DNA from: Allobosea sp. Root483D1
GTDB lineage: Bacteria > Pseudomonadota > Alphaproteobacteria > Rhizobiales > Beijerinckiaceae
Assembly: GCF_001429505.1 (NCBI RefSeq)
Contig: NZ_LMJW01000018.1
Span: 306,348 to 370,347 of the forward strand
Length of the DNA stretch: 64,000 nt
Direction of reading: 5' to 3'
Position numbers and translations under genes: made by a program. The notes below the pieces were generated by a model. It saw nothing but the letters and a program-made list of their open reading frames with translations, did no database searches and was not told the DNA's origin. Positions 34,431-42,544 of this stretch are shown one piece after another. Within the stretch, counting starts at the first letter, position 1, and each line of letters opens with the position of its first letter.

Positions 34431-35980
34431 GAGCGGCGGTCCAGGAACTGGCCGGCGCTCGCCTTGGCCTGCTGCGGGTGGCCGGTGAAGACCTCGAATT
34501 CGGCGCTGTCGAAGCGCGATCTGAGCAGCGAGGTCTCCAGGTCCGGAGTCGCCTGCCGCAGCAGGCGGCTGGTGTCCTCGCGCTCGGCCCAGAAGGAGAC
34601 GCCGATGGCGCGGCCCTGCAGCGTCACCACGCCCTGCAGCGCGCCGAGCGGCTCGACATCGAGCGCGAAGCGCACGCGCCAGAGCGGCGCATCAGGTGTT
34701 GCGGACCCGGACTGGGGTGGATCGCGCTCGATTTCGAGCGGCAGCACGGCGGTGCCGTTCGGCAGAGCGAGCGGGATCTCGGTCAGCCAGCGCGCCGGCG
34801 GCTGCTGGTCGAGCCGCGCGGCCTCTTGTGGCAGCGAGGCGTATTGGGCGAGCGCGATACGATCGAGCGCCGCCTCCGCCTGGCCGAACAGCGTTTGCGC
34901 GATCATGGCCGGCCGAGCGGCGCTGGTCAGACTGGCCTCCGCGGCCGGCTGCGGCGTCAAGAGGCCGTCGCGCGGCGGGGCAGGGCGGGTCTTGGCTGGT
35001 GTCGATGCGGCGGCGTCCTGCTCTGGTGTGCTGCGTACGGCTGGGCGCCCGGGCTGCGGCGCAGTTTCGTTCGTCGCTTCGCCGGGGAGCGGCAGTTGAG
35101 GGCGCGCCGCCGGCGCACCTTCGACCGCGGGCTTCAGCAGATCGCGCAGGCTTTGCAGGGCCGCCTTGAGGTCGGTCTGCGGCGTTGGGGCTTCTCCAGC
35201 CGCCTGCCTGGCTTCGAGGAAGACACCGGAGCGGGCGATGGCGGCCTTCAGCGCTTCGGCGGTGACGGGCCGGGCTTCTGCTGCCGGCAGCCGCTGGGCG
35301 AGGATCTGATCGACCACCGTCATCAACGGCTTCGGCAAGGTGAGCGCGACCGAGCCCTGCGCCAGGCTGCCGAGATTGGCGAAGAGCGGGGCGAGACTGT
35401 CCTGCCGCCCGAGCGCGGCGCCGAGCAGGGGGCCTGCGACCGCGCGGGGCGAAATGGGCGCTGTCTGCGGGACGACCGGTGCAGTGGCGGTGGAGATCGT
35501 GCGGCCCGCCTGCAGAGCGGCGGGGACCGTCGATGCCTGGGCCGTTGCGGCGGACGCTGTCGCCAGGGGCGATTGCGGTGCCGGCTGGGAAGCCGAGGGC
35601 GTTGTGCCGACCGTCGCTTGCCCCGCCGGTGTCGAAGCGTGGGGGGCGCTGGCGCCCTCAGCTGGCGCAGGCCGAATGCCGACCAGCGTCGCCTGCAGCG
35701 GGGCGCCGGGTTCGGCGGGCGCGGCAAGCTTGAGCATCAGGCTGGCGCCGGGCTGCAGCGCGGCCTGCCTGGCCTCGGGGCCGGCGAGCACGAGCGCGAC
35801 CTTGACGCCATTGACCAAAGCGGTGGCGTTGCCGTCGCCATCGAGCGAGACGAGCTTGGCTTCGACCGTCTTGCCGGCGGCAAGGCCGCCATTGCCGGTC
35901 ATCGCCGCGAGCAGGGTCGCGAGGCTCTGGCTCTTGACGAGCGCGGCGAGTTGCGACGGATCGGGCGGGATGGCTGCCAT
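34427..35980 (-). CDS. fliK: flagellar hook-length control protein FliK
   Basis: A 517-residue protein with a long Ala/Pro/Gln-rich low-complexity middle (about 100-350), expected for the molecular ruler, and a conserved C-terminal FliK domain with EIPLALPNGTAVLPLEIERD and GALQGVVTLQGRAIGVSFWAE. It controls hook length by talking to FlhB, and the FlhB-C-like gene follows with a 4-base overlap, supporting the call. No other flagellar genes occur in the window, so the pair is split from the main flagellar cluster. Confidence 0.85.
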   Translation of the reverse strand: MAAIPPDPSQLAALVKSQSLATLLAAMTGNGGLAAGKTVEAKLVSLDGDGNATALVNGVKVALVLAGPEARQAALQPGASLMLKLAAPAEPGAPLQATLVGIRPAPAEGASAPHASTPAGQATVGTTPSASQPAPQSPLATASAATAQASTVPAALQAGRTISTATAPVVPQTAPISPRAVAGPLLGAALGRQDSLAPLFANLGSLAQGSVALTLPKPLMTVVDQILAQRLPAAEARPVTAEALKAAIARSGVFLEARQAAGEAPTPQTDLKAALQSLRDLLKPAVEGAPAARPQLPLPGEATNETAPQPGRPAVRSTPEQDAAASTPAKTRPAPPRDGLLTPQPAAEASLTSAARPAMIAQTLFGQAEAALDRIALAQYASLPQEAARLDQQPPARWLTEIPLALPNGTAVLPLEIERDPPQSGSATPDAPLWRVRFALDVEPLGALQGVVTLQGRAIGVSFWAEREDTSRLLRQATPDLETSLLRSRFDSAEFEVFTGHPQQAKASAGQFLDRRS

Positions 35981-36099
35981 CAGGGGAGCCTGGCACGAAA
36001 TGTTAAGGATTCTCTTGCGCGCGGCGGCATTGCGTCAGCTGCGCTGGTGCGAGGGCCGGCTCTGCGGCAGGTTTGCCCGCCTGTTCTGGAGATGTCGTC

Positions 36100-37110
36100 A
36101 TGGATTATCGCGCGCTCGGCCGTTCCGGTCTCAAGGTCTCCCCGCTCTGCCTGGGCACGATGATGTTCGGCGCACAGACCGAGGAAGCCGATGCGCGCGC
36201 GATCATCGACAGCGCCGCGGGCGCCGGCATCAACTTCATCGACACGGCCGACGTCTATGCGGAGGGGCGCTCGGAGGAGATCACCGGCCGCGCCATCGCC
36301 GGCAACCGCCATGGCTGGGTGCTGGCGACCAAGGCGGCGAACGCGATGGGCGAGGGGCCGAACCAGCGCGGGCTCTCGCGCAAATGGCTGTTTGAGGCGT
36401 GCGATGCCAGCCTGAAGCGCCTCGGCAGCGATTTCATAGATATCTACTACCTGCACAAGGAAGACCACGAGACGCCGCTGGCAGAGACGATCAGGGCGAT
36501 CGGCGACCTCGTGCGGGCCGGCAAGATCCGCTATTTCGGTGTCTCGAATTATCGCGGCTGGCGCGTCGCCGAGATCTGCCGGCTCTGCGACGAGCTCGGC
36601 ATCGACCGGCCGGTGGTCAGCCAGCCCTATTACAATGCGATGAACCGGATGCCGGAGGTCGAGCACCTGCCGGCCTGCGGCTATTACGGGCTCGGCGTCG
36701 CCAGCTACTCGCCATTGGCGCGCGGCGTGCTGACGGCGAAATATGCGCCCGGCCAGGCCCCGCCAGAAGGCACGCGTGCCGGCCGCGCCGACAAGCGCAT
36801 CATGCAGACCGAATGGCGCGAGGAATCGCTCGTCATCGCCCGCACCATCGCCGACCACGCCGCGGGGCGCGGCCTCACGCCCGTGCAGTTCGCGGTCGGC
36901 TGGGTGCTGAACAACAAGCTCCTGACCGCCGCCGTGGCGGGGCCGCGCACCATGGAACAATGGCAGGGCTATCTCTCGGCGCTGTCAGCCGACTTCACCG
37001 CCGATGACGAGGCGCTGGTCGATCGGCTCGTGCCGGCGGGCCACCCCTCGACGCCGGGCTACAGCGATCCGGCCTACCCGCTGGAAGGGCGGTCGGCGCG
37101 GACGGGGTGA
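36100..37110 (+). CDS. aldo/keto reductase
   Basis: A 336-residue TIM-barrel oxidoreductase: MDYRALGRSGLKVSPLCLGT opens the first strand, FIDTADVYAEGRSEE carries the catalytic Asp and Tyr, and YYLHKEDHETPL is near the catalytic His position. NADPH-binding residues lie near the C-terminus. GGAG precedes ATG at 8 bases. Substrate unknown; it stands alone between divergent fliK and the convergent DUF2000 remnant. Confidence 0.9.
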   Translation: MDYRALGRSGLKVSPLCLGTMMFGAQTEEADARAIIDSAAGAGINFIDTADVYAEGRSEEITGRAIAGNRHGWVLATKAANAMGEGPNQRGLSRKWLFEACDASLKRLGSDFIDIYYLHKEDHETPLAETIRAIGDLVRAGKIRYFGVSNYRGWRVAEICRLCDELGIDRPVVSQPYYNAMNRMPEVEHLPACGYYGLGVASYSPLARGVLTAKYAPGQAPPEGTRAGRADKRIMQTEWREESLVIARTIADHAAGRGLTPVQFAVGWVLNNKLLTAAVAGPRTMEQWQGYLSALSADFTADDEALVDRLVPAGHPSTPGYSDPAYPLEGRSARTG

Positions 37111-37117
37111 GGGCTGC

Positions 37118-37530
37118 TCAAGGATGCAGCTTCAGCCCCTTGATCGCCTTGTCGACGGCCTTGCGCTCGCCGTGCAGCGCGATCCCGACGAGGTCGAGCG
37201 CCTCGCTCGCGACCGCTGCGACGGCGGCGCGGTTGGCCTCGTCATGGCCGGTCGCGAACAGTTCGCGGGTGTAGAGCGAGGGCGCGTCTGGCCCGCTTCG
37301 CCAGCGCGGCGCAGGACGCGGGTGAGGTCGGCGGAGGTCGCCGCGAAGACCAGGATCGGCTGGCGCACCAGCGGACCGTAGACCTTGCCCGAGCCGTCGC
37401 GGTAAGCTTGGCCGCCGAGTTCCGGCGCGGCGGCGACGAGCCCGCCGGCGAGGAAGGCGGTGACGTTGAGCTTCTGCCAGGCGGCGAGCTCTACATGGAC
37501 GATGATGGCAATCTTGGTGTCGAAGCGCAT
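37118..37530 (-). pseudogene. frameshifted DUF2000-family gene
   Basis: Two frames together give one DUF2000 protein. The first begins MRFDTKIAIIVHVELAAWQ at 37530 and is good through DLTRVLRRAGEAG; the second supplies SLYTRELFATGHDEANR and ends at 37118. The total of 413 bases is one short of 138 codons, so a single-base deletion near 37297-37312 explains the break. Either the gene is inactive or the base was lost in sequencing. Its ATG overlaps the divergent AraC start within CATG at 37528-37531. Function of the family is unknown. Confidence 0.8.
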
Positions 37531-38413
37531 GACGACAGCGATAGGGCTCGGCCAGCTCGCCGGTCTTGAACGTTCGTGCGCGCTCGCCTCGCCGGGCGAC
37601 TGGATCCGCAGCGCGCCGGACGGGGAGGGCATCGAACGGATCGAGGCCTTCTTCAGCGGCCATGCCTATGACACGCACCGGCACGACACCTACGCGATCG
37701 GCTACACGATCAGCGGGGTGCAGAGCTTTGATCACCGCGGCGCGCAACGGGACTCGACGCCGGGCGACCTGATCGTGCTGCATCCGGACGAATTGCATAA
37801 CGGCCGGGCGGGGATCGAGAGCGGCTTTCGCTACCGCATGGCCTATATCGAGCCGGGCCAGATCATGACGGCGCTCGCCAGGCGCGCCAGCGCGATTCCG
37901 TTCATCGGCAATGCGGTCTGCCGTGATGGCAGCCTGATGCGGGCGCTGGTCGGCCTGCTCGGCGATGTCGAGCATGCGCTTGAGCCGCTGGAGCGCGATG
38001 CGGCGGTCGGTGCACTGGCCGAGGCACTGCTGCGGCTCGATCCGTCCTGCGCGCTGGATGGCGCCGAGACGCCGGCGATGCGGGCTTGCGAGCGGGCGCG
38101 TGATTTCCTGAGCGAGAGCCGCGATGAGGCGATCGATTCCACCATGTTGGAGAGCGTCACCGGGCTCGATCGCTATGCGCTGGCGCGGCAGTTCCGCCGC
38201 CGCTACGGCACCAGCCCGCATTATTACCTGGTGATGCGCCGGCTCGAGCGTGCGCGATTGCTGATCCGCCGGGGCGAAGCGCTGGCCGAGGCGGCTGCGG
38301 CCAGCGGCTTCGCCGACCAGAGCCATATGACCCGGCACTTTCGCCGTGCCTACGGGCAATCGCCCGGACGCTGGCGGGCGATGCAGGTCGGCGGCGTGCC
38401 GGAGGCCGCCTGA
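37529..38413 (+). CDS. AraC-family transcriptional regulator
   Basis: A 294-residue regulator: N-terminal cupin effector domain (HAYDTHRHDTYAIGYTISGVQSF, PGDLIVLHPDELHNG) and C-terminal double helix-turn-helix (LARQFRRRYGTSPHYYLVMRR, then EAAAASGFADQSHMTRHFRR). Regulators of this type are often divergent from DUF2000 and LysE-like genes, and here DUF2000 is divergent but frameshifted. The start shares CATG with that gene; no clear ribosome binding site is visible for it, so a start a few codons later is possible. Confidence 0.88.
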   Translation: MTTAIGLGQLAGLERSCALASPGDWIRSAPDGEGIERIEAFFSGHAYDTHRHDTYAIGYTISGVQSFDHRGAQRDSTPGDLIVLHPDELHNGRAGIESGFRYRMAYIEPGQIMTALARRASAIPFIGNAVCRDGSLMRALVGLLGDVEHALEPLERDAAVGALAEALLRLDPSCALDGAETPAMRACERARDFLSESRDEAIDSTMLESVTGLDRYALARQFRRRYGTSPHYYLVMRRLERARLLIRRGEALAEAAAASGFADQSHMTRHFRRAYGQSPGRWRAMQVGGVPEAA

Positions 38414-38420
38414 GGGGCAC

Positions 38421-38747
38421 TCAGTTCAGGATGCAGAAGCCGCCGACGACCGTCTGCGAGCGGCACCAGATTTGTGGTTCGGCGGGCTGTGTACCGCGCA
38501 ACTCAGCGGTCTCGGTCGCCGAGACAGCGGTGGGCGCCGCGGTGCGGGACGGCTGGTTCGCCGTGGCGCTTTCCGCCTGGCGGCTGCGCAAGCTTGGGGT
38601 CACTGCGACATGGGAGCCGTCTCGCTGGCTCTGGTCGGCATGCGGGTTGTGCGAACGGCTGCCGCTGCTGAAGCGAAGCTTGGCGGCTTCGGCACTGGCC
38701 GGCAGCAAAGCGATAGCGAGGGCGGCGGCGACGAGACGACGGATCAT
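38421..38747 (-). CDS. small exported protein of unknown function
   Basis: A 108-residue product with signal peptide MIRRLVAAALAIALLPASAEA and a polar, Ser/Thr-rich mature part ending WCRSQTVVGGFCILN, where two cysteines may pair. GGAG lies 6 bases before ATG at 38747. The opposite strand is also open over most of the stretch, but it has neither a binding site nor a believable N-terminus. No family recognised. It is convergent with the AraC gene. Confidence 0.5.
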   Translation of the reverse strand: MIRRLVAAALAIALLPASAEAAKLRFSSGSRSHNPHADQSQRDGSHVAVTPSLRSRQAESATANQPSRTAAPTAVSATETAELRGTQPAEPQIWCRSQTVVGGFCILN

Positions 38748-38829
38748 GCCAGGCTCCATTGCGCGGCATGATTGTGTCTGAGCGAACCTTTCCTGCCCAG
38801 CAAAGCCTCGGATCAGGCTGAGCAAGGCG

Positions 38830-39465
38830 TTAAATGGATAGCGAGGGCTGTGCGGTGGCCCGGGCTCTGGTCAACCCGTCCCAGGCCATCATCGCCCCTT
38901 GCGCCACGGCCTCGAGTTGGGTGCGGGTCGCCCCGTCACGCGCGCGGATCGACATGCCCTGTTGCACCGTGATGTAGAAGGACGCGATGGCTGAGATGTC
39001 GCACGACGCGGGAAGCGCGCCTTTCGCGGCCTCTGTCCGCAACCGAGCCTCCAGCAGCCCCTGCATCTCGGCGCGGGCGTCGCGCAACTCGCAGGCGGCC
39101 TCCTCGCTCACCCCGGCAGCCTGGATGACGGAGAGCACGACCATGCAGCCTGCCGGTTTGCCGGGGCGGGTGAAGAGCCTGGCCGACCCCATCAAATATG
39201 TCTCGATCGCAGCGCGCGCGTCCGGAGCGGCAGCGAGTGCGGCGCCGAAGCCGCCGCCTTCGTAGTCGTCGTACAGCGCCATCGTCTCGCGATAGAGCGC
39301 CTCCTTGCTGCCGAAGCAGGCGTAGAGGCTCGGCGCGTTGATGCCCATCGCCGCGGTGAGCTCGCTCATCGAGGTGCCCTGATAGCCCTTCTCCCAGAAC
39401 AGCAGCATTGCCCGGTGGAGGGCCTCCCCCCGGTCGAAGGTACGTGGGCGGCCTCGTTCGGCCAT
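38830..39465 (-). CDS. TetR/AcrR-family regulator
   Basis: A 211-residue repressor with N-terminal helix-turn-helix (ALHRAMLLFWEKGYQGTSMSELTAAMGINAPSLYACFGSK region) and an effector domain of the TetR_C type. ATG at 39465 has AAAGGTG at 6 bases; a GTG 9 bases upstream is less likely. It diverges from an SDR gene, and the 100-base gap holds two palindromes, so it probably represses itself and the SDR. Confidence 0.92.
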   Translation of the reverse strand: MAERGRPRTFDRGEALHRAMLLFWEKGYQGTSMSELTAAMGINAPSLYACFGSKEALYRETMALYDDYEGGGFGAALAAAPDARAAIETYLMGSARLFTRPGKPAGCMVVLSVIQAAGVSEEAACELRDARAEMQGLLEARLRTEAAKGALPASCDISAIASFYITVQQGMSIRARDGATRTQLEAVAQGAMMAWDGLTRARATAQPSLSI

Positions 39466-39481
39466 GGCTGTCACCTTTCTG

Positions 39482-39493
39482 TATCGACCGATA
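39482..39493. promoter_or_regulatory. candidate operator near the TetR start
   Basis: TATCG-AC-CGATA is a perfect inverted repeat 16 bases upstream of the TetR start codon. It may be a second site for the same regulator, although its sequence differs from the larger palindrome at 39534. Confidence 0.35.
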
Positions 39494-39533
39494 AATAAAT
39501 CGCTTGACGCGCTGGGGCAAGCGCATCATTTGT

Positions 39534-39555
39534 ATTTGTATCAATCGCTACAAAT
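39534..39555. promoter_or_regulatory. TetR operator in front of the SDR gene
   Basis: ATTTGTA-N8-TACAAAT is a perfect 22-bp palindrome ending 10 bases before the SDR start. It is preceded by TTGACG (39504-39509), a likely -35 box, and AT-rich sequence where the -10 should be, so bound repressor would block the SDR promoter. A further half-site TTTGTA lies at 39529. Confidence 0.65.
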
Positions 39556-39565
39556 ATGGTGACCC

Positions 39566-40306
39566 ATGACAAAACTGGCAGGCAAGAAGGCCCTGGTGAC
39601 CGGCGGAAGCCGCGGCATCGGCGCGGCGACGGCGCTCAGGCTGGCGCAGGACGGAGCGGATGTGGCGCTGACCTATGAGCACGCCCGCGACAAGGCCGAG
39701 GCCGTGGCGGCGCAAATCCGGGCGCTCGGCCGCAAGGCCGTGGTGCTCCAGGCCGATAGTGCCGATCCGGCAGCGGTGACGGACGCGGTCGACAAGGCGG
39801 CAGCAGAGCTCGGCGGGCTCGACATCCTCGTGAACAATGCCGGCATCTGGCACTATGGCGAGGTCGGCAGCTGGGATCTCAAGGAGATCGACGCGATCAT
39901 CGCGATCAATGTCCGCGCGGTGATCATCGCTTCGCAGGCTGCCGCCAAGCACCTGCCCGATGGCGGCCGGATCATCACCACCGGCTCGTGCCTGGCCGAG
40001 CGCGTGATGGAGCCGGGCATCGCGCTCTATGCGATGAGCAAGGCGGCGTTGATCGGCTTCACCAAGGGCCTCGCCCGCGATCTCGGCCCGCGCGGCATCA
40101 CGGTCAACGTCGTTCATCCCGGCTCGACCGATACCGACATGAATCCCGCCGATGGCGAGCATGCCGAAGCGCAGCGCGTCAGAATGGCGATCCCGCGCTT
40201 CGGCAAGGCCGAGGATATCGCCGGCCTCGTCGCCTATCTCGCGAGCGAGGAGGGGCGCTTCATCACCGGCGCGGGGATCACGATCGATGGCGGGGTGAAC
40301 ACCTGA
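39566..40306 (+). CDS. SDR-family oxidoreductase
   Basis: A 246-residue classical short-chain dehydrogenase: cofactor loop ALVTGGSRGIGAATALRLA, NNAGI, and catalytic YAMSKAAL with upstream Ser in TGSCLAE. The basic residue after the glycine loop favours NADPH. The C-terminus ITGAGITIDGGVN is typical of FabG-like members. The gene is divergent from a TetR regulator with an operator over its promoter, a common layout for inducible detoxification of carbonyl compounds (inference). Confidence 0.92.
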   Translation: MTKLAGKKALVTGGSRGIGAATALRLAQDGADVALTYEHARDKAEAVAAQIRALGRKAVVLQADSADPAAVTDAVDKAAAELGGLDILVNNAGIWHYGEVGSWDLKEIDAIIAINVRAVIIASQAAAKHLPDGGRIITTGSCLAERVMEPGIALYAMSKAALIGFTKGLARDLGPRGITVNVVHPGSTDTDMNPADGEHAEAQRVRMAIPRFGKAEDIAGLVAYLASEEGRFITGAGITIDGGVNT

Positions 40307-40318
40307 GCGCTGCGGCAC

Positions 40319-41125
40319 TCAGTGCCCCGGCAGCACGATGATCGTCGGCTTGGCCGGGAGCGTTGCCTTCGAGAGCACGATCTCCGGCCGCTCGCGGCGC
40401 TCGACCGGCCAGAGATCCTGCGAGCGGGCGAGGAAGCGGTTGAGGGTGCCGCCGCCGAAGAAGTGCATCGGGATCATCACCCGGGCCTGCACGGCCTTTA
40501 GCACGTCCAGCATGCCCTCCTGGTCGAGCGTATAGCTGCCATCGACCGGGAAGAGCACGATGTCGACCCGCCCGAGCGCGCGCAAATGGCCGGGTTCGAG
40601 CGGGTGATGGAGATGGCCGAGATGGGCGATGCAGAGCTCGCCGATCTCGAAGACGAACATCGAGTTGCCGTTGAAATCGGTATCGCCGCCATAGGTGCGG
40701 ATGTTGGTCGGGACGTTGCGCACGCGGATGTCGCCGAGCGTGACGTCGTGCTGCGCGGGCCCCTTGCCGGACGGGTCCCAGCCCGGCAGCACCTGCTTGA
40801 TCGCCGGATCAGGCGCGCGGGAGTAGTGGGTCGAGTGCGCCTTGTTCATCGTCGCGATGTCGGGCGTCACCGGCGGGCGGACATAGTCGTTGTAGTCGGT
40901 CGCGACCTTCACCCCGCCAGGCGTCTCGATCAGGAAGGTGGCATGGCCGATGAAGCTCAGGCGGACCTCGTCCTTTGCGAGGTTCGCGCGCTGGATCGGC
41001 AGGCGATAGCTCGCCATTTCCGGCCGGCAGCCCGGCTCGTTCGCCTGGGCGAGGGCAGGGCCGGCGAGGCCGGTCGCGAGGATGGCGGCCAGGGCAAGCC
41101 GCGCCAGCATCGTCGCAACCGTCAT
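40319..41125 (-). CDS. exported metallo-beta-lactamase-fold hydrolase
   Basis: A 268-residue protein with a signal peptide ending at GPALAQA. The mature part has SFIGHATFLIETPGGVKVATDYNDYV, an UlaG/metal-dependent hydrolase-like strand; IAHLGHLHHPLEP and PMHFFGGG provide histidines expected for the metal site. The classical HxHxDH is altered. GGGAG precedes ATG. It lies 90 bases after the enolase-superfamily gene on the same strand and may belong to that transcript; substrate unknown. Confidence 0.75.
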   Translation of the reverse strand: MTVATMLARLALAAILATGLAGPALAQANEPGCRPEMASYRLPIQRANLAKDEVRLSFIGHATFLIETPGGVKVATDYNDYVRPPVTPDIATMNKAHSTHYSRAPDPAIKQVLPGWDPSGKGPAQHDVTLGDIRVRNVPTNIRTYGGDTDFNGNSMFVFEIGELCIAHLGHLHHPLEPGHLRALGRVDIVLFPVDGSYTLDQEGMLDVLKAVQARVMIPMHFFGGGTLNRFLARSQDLWPVERRERPEIVLSKATLPAKPTIIVLPGH

Positions 41126-41215
41126 CGTCGGCTCCCAGGGCAATTGCTGCACTGGGAGCTTCCCGCAAAAGCCGGGCCGCGGAAAGCCGGCTGGCGGGTT
41201 TGTGAAGCCTGAAGG

Positions 41216-42412
41216 TCAGCCCTTGCTGACCCTCACGATCGCGTCGGCGCGCTTCTCCAGGCCCGGCAGCAGTTCGAGGCCGAGGCCGGGCGCTTCCGAG
41301 ACCGTGATCATGCCGTTCTCGGCCTTGGGCAATTCGGTGACGAGCTCGGTGTACCAGCCGGTGTAGAAGGCCCGTACCGATTCCTGGATCAGTGCGTTGC
41401 GGGCGTGCAGCGAGAAATGGCAGGAGGCCGCGTAGACCACCGGGCCGGTGCAGTCATGCGGCGCAACCGGGGTGTGCCAGGCCTCGGCCATGCCGGCGAT
41501 CTTGCGCGCCTCCGAGAGGCCGCCGCACCAGGACAGATCGAGCATGACGACGCCGGCCGCCTTGGTCTCGAGATAGTCGCGGAAGGAGTGGGTGTAGGCC
41601 AGCGTCTCCGAGGCGCAGACCCAGGCCTTGGAATGGCGGGCGTACTCGCCGAGGTCCTGGACATTGTCGAGGCGGAACGGATCCTCGTGCCAGTAGGTGT
41701 CGAACTCGGCGAGGCGCTCGGCCAGCTTCTTCGCCATGGGCAGGCTCCACAGCGAGTGGAACTCGACCATGATGTCCATCTTGTCGCCGACTGCCTTCCT
41801 GATCTTGCGGAAGGGTTCGAGCGCCGTGTTCAGCTCCTGCGGGCTGATGTCCCAGCCGGCGGTGCGCTCGGCGGCGATGTCGAAGGGCCAGATCTTCATG
41901 CCGGTGATACCCTGCTCCAGCAGGGAATGCGCGAGATCATCGGCCCGGTAGAGGAAGCCTTCGAGGTCCTCATAGGGGCCGCCCTGCTCGCCGACATGCC
42001 AGTTCGCAACCTTCTGGGAGCGGGCATCGCGGATGTATTTGTAGCCCGCGCAGGTGTTGTAGGTGCGGATCGTGTCGCGGGACCGGCCACCGAGCGCGAT
42101 CGAGACCGGCTGGCCGATCGCCTTGCCGTAGATGTCCCAGAGCGCGAGATCGACGGCGGAGTTGCCGCGCGTCTCGACGCCCGAGCCGCGCCAGCCGAGA
42201 TAATTGTTCAGGCTGGCATTGCGCGCCTCGATCTGCAGCGGGTCCTCGCCTAGCAGCTTGGGCGCGACACTCTCGTGCAGATAGGCCTCGACCGCGGCGG
42301 CGCCCATGAAGGTCTCGCCGAGGCCGACGAGCCCGTCATCGGTGTGCAGGCGCACCCAGACGAGGTTGCCGAACTCGGCGAGGCGGATGGTTTCGAGGGC
42401 GGTGATCTTCAT
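41216..42412 (-). CDS. enolase-superfamily (mandelate racemase/muconate lactonizing type) enzyme
   Basis: A 398-residue protein with the capping domain (MKITALETIRLAEFGNLVWV) and TIM barrel of the enolase superfamily. Barrel motifs include GITGMKIWPFD (catalytic Lys region), KMDIMVEFHSLW and WHEDPFR (metal ligands), VCASETLAY and VAPHDCTGP (His). The pattern suggests a sugar-acid dehydratase or racemase. The TRAP transporter and GntR regulator upstream support uptake and breakdown of a sugar acid. The chosen ATG at 42412 has a weak binding site but matches the family N-terminus. Confidence 0.88.
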   Translation of the reverse strand: MKITALETIRLAEFGNLVWVRLHTDDGLVGLGETFMGAAAVEAYLHESVAPKLLGEDPLQIEARNASLNNYLGWRGSGVETRGNSAVDLALWDIYGKAIGQPVSIALGGRSRDTIRTYNTCAGYKYIRDARSQKVANWHVGEQGGPYEDLEGFLYRADDLAHSLLEQGITGMKIWPFDIAAERTAGWDISPQELNTALEPFRKIRKAVGDKMDIMVEFHSLWSLPMAKKLAERLAEFDTYWHEDPFRLDNVQDLGEYARHSKAWVCASETLAYTHSFRDYLETKAAGVVMLDLSWCGGLSEARKIAGMAEAWHTPVAPHDCTGPVVYAASCHFSLHARNALIQESVRAFYTGWYTELVTELPKAENGMITVSEAPGLGLELLPGLEKRADAIVRVSKG

Positions 42413-42453
42413 CGGTGGTCCGGGATTGGTTGGAATATGGAGCATGGGGCAGG

Positions 42454-42528
42454 CGTCATTCTCGGGCTTGCCCCGAGGACCAGAGGGCGCTGGTTTCCGA
42501 GATGGTCGGGTCAAGCCCGACCATGACG
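42454..42528. repeat. 75-bp palindromic repeat
   Basis: CGTCAT at the left end pairs with ATGACG at the right. Inside are two hairpins: CTCGGG with CCCGAG at about 42461-42477, and ATGGTCGGG with CCCGACCAT at 42502-42524. It lies between dctP and the enolase-superfamily gene in the same transcript. Elements with CTCGGGCTTG/CAAGCCCGA cores are common in Rhizobiales genomes. Confidence 0.75.
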
Positions 42529-42544
42529 GCGTTGGTAGGCCGGC

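Noticed and set aside
38431..38781. Plus-strand 116-residue frame overlapping the small exported-protein gene
   Set aside because: The minus strand has a signal peptide and ribosome binding site; the plus frame has neither.
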